From the NCBI GenBank assembly GCA_944392965.1, contig CALXYM010000001.1, positions 336,901 to 400,900 of the forward strand: a DNA stretch of 64,000 nt, given 5' to 3'. Position 1 is the first letter of the stretch. Every line of letters begins with the position of its first letter. This DNA is from an uncultured Spirochaetaceae bacterium (lineage in GTDB: Bacteria > Spirochaetota > Spirochaetia > Sphaerochaetales > Sphaerochaetaceae). Below are positions 59,866-64,000 of the stretch, piece after piece. Under the pieces are notes generated by a model that worked only from the letters and a program-made list of their open reading frames with translations, was not told the DNA's origin and ran no database searches. The position numbers and the translations under genes were made by a program.

Positions 59866-61011
59866 TCAGCCTCTCAACAGTTTGTCCGCATTCCTCATTC
59901 TCTCTGCGATCGATACTCCAAATGGACATCGCTTCTCACAGGACCTACATTCAATGCAGTCTCCACCATTTGCAGAAAGTGCCATATAATGGGCTTTCAG
60001 GGAGGTTGGAATCTCCTTCTGCATCAATGCCAGATCGTAAAGTTTATTCACCATCGCGATGTCTATCTTCTTCGGACATGGCGCACAGTGACCACAGTAT
60101 GTACAGCCTCCCTTATAAGCATGTTTTGGAGCATTTGCAAGTACGCTTGCATAATCCTTCTCCTCCTCTGTAGCATTTTCATATGCCACTGCTGCATCGA
60201 TATGCTCCTTAGAGTCATATCCTACCAAGATACTTGCCACCGCCGGGCGGGTAAGAACATAGTGGATACACTGTACAGGAGTGAGTGCGACTTTGAATGG
60301 AGAGGTTTTCTCATCAAAGAGCCGTCCTCCCGCATAACCCTTCATTACGGTTATTCCAACTCCGTTTTTCTCGCATATTCTGTAAAGTTCAGCCCTTTCA
60401 GGGGCTATCCCCCCATCTTTGATATCATATTCCTCTTTGAAATATTCATTCAGATCCTCAGAGGCGGGCAGCATGTCAAATGCGGGATTTATGCTGAAAA
60501 GGATCATCTCTATCTTCCCGCTCTCGGCAGCAAGACGTGCCACATCCGGATTATGAGTACTCATTCCGATGTGGCGGATCACGCCATCTTTTTTCAGGCT
60601 TTCCGCATAGGCATAGAAATCTCCACTCATGATGCGATGGAACTCTGCCACCTCATCTACAAAATGTATCATTCCAAGGTCGACATAATCCGTATCTAAT
60701 CGTGTCAGAAGGTCTTCGAATGCGGGTTTGACCTTATCAAGATCCCTTGTCCTCACATATTGCCCGCCTTGCCATGTGGACCCAAGATGCCCCTGGATTA
60801 TCCATTTGTCCCTTCTTCCTTTTATCGCCTCTCCTATATTTGAGCGTACGTTTGGTTCTGACATCCAGCAGTCGAGGATGTTGATGCCCTTGTCTTCCGC
60901 ATATCTTATGATCTCACATACTTCTTCCCTGTTATGCCTTTCAAGCCACTCAGCACCGAATCCTATCTCGCTGACGCTTAGGCCTGTATTTCCTAGATTC
61001 CTATAATTCAT
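59866..61011 (-). CDS. Aldo/keto-reductase-like protein with two 4Fe-4S motifs, paralogue 2
   Basis: 381 residues, aligned over its length with the protein at 21202-22350. The ferredoxin-like tail has C-T-Y-C-G-H-C-A-P-C-P and C-I-E-C-R-S-C-E-K-R-C-P. Asp47 and His116 of the AKR tetrad are kept; the Tyr position is Glu52 and the Lys position is His75 (I-Q-G-H). GC content matches the surrounding chromosome, unlike its paralogue, so the two differ in history. Substrate unknown. Start ATG at 61009-61011; AGGGAGGC precedes it by about seven bases. Confidence 0.88.
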   Translation of the reverse strand: MNYRNLGNTGLSVSEIGFGAEWLERHNREEVCEIIRYAEDKGINILDCWMSEPNVRSNIGEAIKGRRDKWIIQGHLGSTWQGGQYVRTRDLDKVKPAFEDLLTRLDTDYVDLGMIHFVDEVAEFHRIMSGDFYAYAESLKKDGVIRHIGMSTHNPDVARLAAESGKIEMILFSINPAFDMLPASEDLNEYFKEEYDIKDGGIAPERAELYRICEKNGVGITVMKGYAGGRLFDEKTSPFKVALTPVQCIHYVLTRPAVASILVGYDSKEHIDAAVAYENATEEEKDYASVLANAPKHAYKGGCTYCGHCAPCPKKIDIAMVNKLYDLALMQKEIPTSLKAHYMALSANGGDCIECRSCEKRCPFGVSIAERMRNADKLLRG

Positions 61012-61074
61012 ATATGCCTCCCTTTTTGTATTCTATCTCCTAATTTGGGGATTTGGTATGATTTTGCAAAATGA

Positions 61075-61103
61075 TTGACATCCCATGTTTTTCCTGTTAA
61101 TAG
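61075..61103 (+). promoter_or_regulatory. Consensus sigma-70 promoter of MATE gene 2
   Basis: TTGACA (61075-61080) and TAATAG (61098-61103) with a 17-base spacer. The start near 61110 leaves a leader of about 70 bases before the ATG at 61182, containing a small AGGGA/TCCCT stem. Confidence 0.7.
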
Positions 61104-61181
61104 TTTTGCGAAAACAACAATGGATCTTCGTGGACTTTTCCAGGGATTTTCCCTCTTTTCGCCCGGAGAGAGGATGAAAAA

Positions 61182-62507
61182 ATGGAAAAAGACGGTTCTT
61201 TCATGAAGGAAAGGAGAATATTCCCTCTCCTTGTCTCGATGGCACTTCCGATGGTGCTCTCGATGACGATCAATAGCCTTTATAACATCGTTGACAGTTA
61301 TTTCGTTGCAATGCTCAGCGATAGTGCGATGACGGCACTTTCTCTTGTCTATCCGGTACAGAATGCCATCAATTCTGTCGCCATAGGTTTTGGTATAGGA
61401 ATTAATGCAGCGATATCATATTTCTCTGGGGCTCGTGATATGAAAGGGGCGGACAAGGCTGCCTCCCTGGGGCTCATTCTCTCTATTTTTCATGGGCTGG
61501 TTTTGACAGTCATATCTATTGGAGTGATGCCCTCTTTCCTGAGATCTTTCACTTCTGATCCAGTCCTGATCGATTACGGGATGCGTTACTCTGTAATCGT
61601 ATTCCTTTTTTCTGTCATAAACATGGCGGGCCTTTCATATGAGAAGATATTCCAGGCTGTGGGGCGTATGAAGATATCCATGGTCGCACTCGCAGCAGGC
61701 TGTCTTTTCAATATCGTGATGGATCCTGTTCTGATTTTTACATTCTCCATGGGAATTGAGGGAGCTGCGATTGCTACAGGACTGGGACAGACCGTTTCTC
61801 TACTGGTCTACCTCATCTTCTATAAAGTACGTCCGATGGGGGTAAGGATTCATTATTCCTTATTCCGTTTTGATAAAGCAATGGCTAAAAGACTCTATGC
61901 AGTGGGACTTCCCGCGACGCTGAATCTCGCGCTCTCTTCCCTTCTGGTTACAGCTCTCAATGCGATGCTCTCTTCTTTTTCTGAGATATATGTCCTCATC
62001 CTCGGCTTATATTATAAACTGCAGAGCTTTCTATATCTGCCATCTAGCGGAATCGTACAGGGGATGAGACCGATTATCGGATATAACTATGGGGCAAGAG
62101 AGATGGCCAGGGTAAGAAAGACGTTCAATACCACACTCCTGCTTTGTATTGCGATAATGAGTGTTGGTACATTGATAGCAATCATCTTTCCAGAGAGCTT
62201 GATCTCCCTTTTTTCTGAAGATGAACGGGTGATTGAGGAAGGGGCCGAGGCGCTCAGGATCATATCCATCGGCTTTGTAGTCTCTTCCATATCTGTAACC
62301 GCGTCCGGAGCACTGGAAGGGCTTGGTAAAGGTAAGGAATCCCTTCTCATATCCTTATGCCGTTTTGTCATCTTCATAATACCCCTCGCGTACCTGCTTT
62401 GCCACTTTTTCGGACCGGAGGGGGTATGGCATTCCTTCTGGATCACGGAGATCCTCTCTGCTTTCGTTTCCCTTTTCGTATACAGAAGGGTACTCTCTAG
62501 GCTCTGA
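61182..62507 (+). CDS. MATE family efflux transporter 2
   Basis: 441 residues, twelve helices. M-A-L-P-M-V-L-S-M-T-I-N-S-L-Y-N-I-V-D near residue 18 and G-L-P-A-T-L-N-L-A near 243 are the two MATE repeats. SD GAGAGAGG. Ends in an 11-base overlap with the convergent MATE gene 3. Substrate not predictable. Confidence 0.92.
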   Translation: MEKDGSFMKERRIFPLLVSMALPMVLSMTINSLYNIVDSYFVAMLSDSAMTALSLVYPVQNAINSVAIGFGIGINAAISYFSGARDMKGADKAASLGLILSIFHGLVLTVISIGVMPSFLRSFTSDPVLIDYGMRYSVIVFLFSVINMAGLSYEKIFQAVGRMKISMVALAAGCLFNIVMDPVLIFTFSMGIEGAAIATGLGQTVSLLVYLIFYKVRPMGVRIHYSLFRFDKAMAKRLYAVGLPATLNLALSSLLVTALNAMLSSFSEIYVLILGLYYKLQSFLYLPSSGIVQGMRPIIGYNYGAREMARVRKTFNTTLLLCIAIMSVGTLIAIIFPESLISLFSEDERVIEEGAEALRIISIGFVVSSISVTASGALEGLGKGKESLLISLCRFVIFIIPLAYLLCHFFGPEGVWHSFWITEILSAFVSLFVYRRVLSRL

Positions 62508-63870
62508 CAGGTGCTGTCGTACTGTCTGTTTTCTTCCATCTGTTGAAGAATATGATATAGCAGATCAGGTGTACTATGAATGTGACGAGCCATGATGCTG
62601 GGTATGAGAGATAGAGTGTAAATAGTGTCCTGTTCGCCTGGAATACCGTATAGATCCAGAGGATTCTCAGTCCACAGGCACCTGTAAGGGACACTATCGT
62701 GGGGGCGATAGAGTATCCAAGCCCTCGGATTGAACCACAGACGGTATCCATGAGACCGCATAGGAAGTATGTAAGGCAGATCACGTTCAGCCTTCCGATT
62801 CCGTATGCGATTACATCGGGATCCGATGAGTATATGCCGAGAAGCTGGTGGGAAAAGAGTACCGCGATTCCTCCTAATGCGACGCCTACGACGGTTACGA
62901 TTGCAAGACACGAAAGGAGTACGGGAGTGATTCTCTCCTTCTTATGTGCACCCACGTTCTGACTGGTGAAATTTGTCGAAGCCTGATATATAGAGTTCAT
63001 CGCGGTGTATACGAATCCCTCTATGTTTGATGAGGCTGTGTTTCCTGCTACTGCAATTGATCCGAAGGAGTTGATTGAGGACTGGATGAGCACGTTTGAG
63101 ATGGAGAATACCGCACCTTGAACGCCTGCAGGAAGACCGATCTTGACTATATGGAAGAACTTGTCCCTGTCAATCCTGAGCTCTTTTAAGTTGAGCTTAT
63201 AGGAGCTGTCAGTATTCATCATGCATCTTATGATCAGGGTTGCCGATATGTATTGTGATATTATTGTGGCAAGTGCCACTCCTGCGACTCCCATGCTGAA
63301 TACGATTACGAAGAACAGGTTGAGACAGACATTGATTATTCCTGATATGAAGAGATATGCGAGAGGTCTTTTCGTATCACCTATGGCTCTGAGTATCCCG
63401 GCACCGAAATCATAGGTGAGCATAGCAGGCATTCCGAGAAACACTATTCTCATATACAGCACTGCCTGGTCTATCACATCATACGGGGTTCCCATAAGAG
63501 TAAGAAGTGGGCGTGCAAGTATGAGGCCAAGGACGACGAGGATGAGGCCGCATACAAGAGAAAGAAGTATTGACGTGTGTACAAGGTCATGTATGTTCTT
63601 CTGGCTGTGCGCCCCATAGTAACGGGCCATCAAAACACTTGAGCCGATCGAAAGGCCGAGGAATATGTTTATGATGAGGTTGTTCAAAGAACCTGTCGAG
63701 CCTACGGCGGCCATCGCCTGTGCACTTGTGAACTGTCCGACGACTATGATATCCGCAGCATTGAAAAGTAGCTGCAGAATACCTGAGAGCATCAAGGGGA
63801 TTGAGAACGAAAGGATTTTAGGAACCAGAGCTCCTTCCGTCATATCTATTTCATGGGATCCTGTTTTCAT
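62497..63870 (-). CDS. MATE family efflux transporter 3
   Basis: 457 residues, twelve helices. F-S-I-P-L-M-L-S-G-I-L-Q-L-L-F-N-A-A-D near residue 22 and I-G-L-P-A-G-V-Q-G-A-V near 247 mark the repeats. N-terminal M-T-E-G-A-L-V-P-K-I is usual for the family. No ribosome binding site before the ATG. Distinct in sequence from the two other MATE proteins, so not a recent duplicate. Confidence 0.92.
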   Translation of the reverse strand: MKTGSHEIDMTEGALVPKILSFSIPLMLSGILQLLFNAADIIVVGQFTSAQAMAAVGSTGSLNNLIINIFLGLSIGSSVLMARYYGAHSQKNIHDLVHTSILLSLVCGLILVVLGLILARPLLTLMGTPYDVIDQAVLYMRIVFLGMPAMLTYDFGAGILRAIGDTKRPLAYLFISGIINVCLNLFFVIVFSMGVAGVALATIISQYISATLIIRCMMNTDSSYKLNLKELRIDRDKFFHIVKIGLPAGVQGAVFSISNVLIQSSINSFGSIAVAGNTASSNIEGFVYTAMNSIYQASTNFTSQNVGAHKKERITPVLLSCLAIVTVVGVALGGIAVLFSHQLLGIYSSDPDVIAYGIGRLNVICLTYFLCGLMDTVCGSIRGLGYSIAPTIVSLTGACGLRILWIYTVFQANRTLFTLYLSYPASWLVTFIVHLICYIIFFNRWKKTDSTTAPVRA

Positions 63871-63979
63871 ATCAAGTAGAGAATGATATCGCTAAAAATG
63901 CTTGTATTCCATATCCAGTTCTGTAATTTTTAGATTATTTAAAATATGCTATCTGATGAAATGAGGAGAAGATGGCAAT

Positions 63980-64000
63980 ATGATAGTTTACAGTGTCCTT
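63980..64000 (+). CDS. Possible start of a gene leaving the window
   Basis: ATG at 63980 opens M-I-V-Y-S-V-L to the edge; AGGAGAAG lies nine to ten bases upstream. The ATG at 63961 is also open to the end in another frame. Too short to identify. Confidence 0.3.

Noticed and set aside
62087..62911. Long minus-strand open frame of 274 codons
   Set aside because: Overlaps the real MATE genes on both sides in another frame; Arg/Ser-rich translation without any family pattern.
1..64000. tRNA or rRNA genes
   Set aside because: No stretch with the conserved T-arm sequence in a cloverleaf context or rRNA-like sequence was noticed on reading; a covariance-model search would be decisive.

Overview
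This window looks like a chromosomal segment of an anaerobic, carbohydrate- and nucleoside-scavenging spirochaete close to Sphaerochaeta (inference from gene content). The pointers are the many ABC importers, two of them of the BMP/PnrA type, and binding proteins whose mature ends start AGGS-E or similar without a lipobox cysteine. Two aldo/keto-reductase-like proteins with ferredoxin tails and a desulfidase also point to an anaerobe. I see no rRNA, tRNA, CRISPR array or prophage.

Layout. 0-1.5 kb: degraded edge with a cut-off DUF4143 ATPase, a TnpB scar and a truncated DUF4405 membrane protein. 1.6-10.2 kb: divergent mtaD-mtnA (methylthioadenosine salvage) and a BMP-type importer operon with an unknown secreted protein. 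10.4-22.4 kb: a visibly AT-richer block holding a GntR regulator and a ten-gene operon: two TrpA-like proteins, an iron alcohol dehydrogenase, a second BMP importer, a cysteine hydrolase, a PfkB kinase, a BtpA/SgcQ TIM barrel and an iron-sulfur AKR homologue. 22.4-33.3 kb: accessory zone with two AAA ATPases, a MerR/ABC module with a frameshifted permease, a Fic remnant and a PLD-helicase-DUF3427 protein. 33.4-39.2 kb: UROD-like protein, orphan binding protein, M20 peptidase and CyuA-type desulfidase, with a GntR/FCD regulator. 39.4-41.3 kb: trpB-trpA preceded by a tiny leader ORF that ends in Trp. 41.4-48.0 kb: SorC regulator, ribose-type ABC importer, a third TrpA-like protein and an FGGY kinase. 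48.0-64 kb: a dead RhuM-Fic gene, an AraC regulator, an envelope protein pair, D-lactate dehydrogenase, a Crp/Fnr regulator, NagB, a nucleoside deaminase, LrgAB, a second AKR homologue and three MATE exporters.

The most interesting theme is that TrpA-fold proteins appear four times. One sits beside trpB as expected. The other three lie in importer-kinase operons, share an N-P-Y-R-[D/E] signature in place of the TrpA S-D-P-x-A-[D/E] loop, and keep the phosphate-binding G-[ST]-x-[IL] element. I infer that they cleave phosphorylated substrates after import and phosphorylation, in the way TrpA cleaves indole-glycerol phosphate. This would be an undescribed type of catabolic cassette. Other notable signals are a 34-bp-phased triple repeat over the promoter of a DUF4143 ATPase, several promoters that predict leaderless mRNAs, and the loss of the catalytic Tyr and Lys in both AKR-like proteins.
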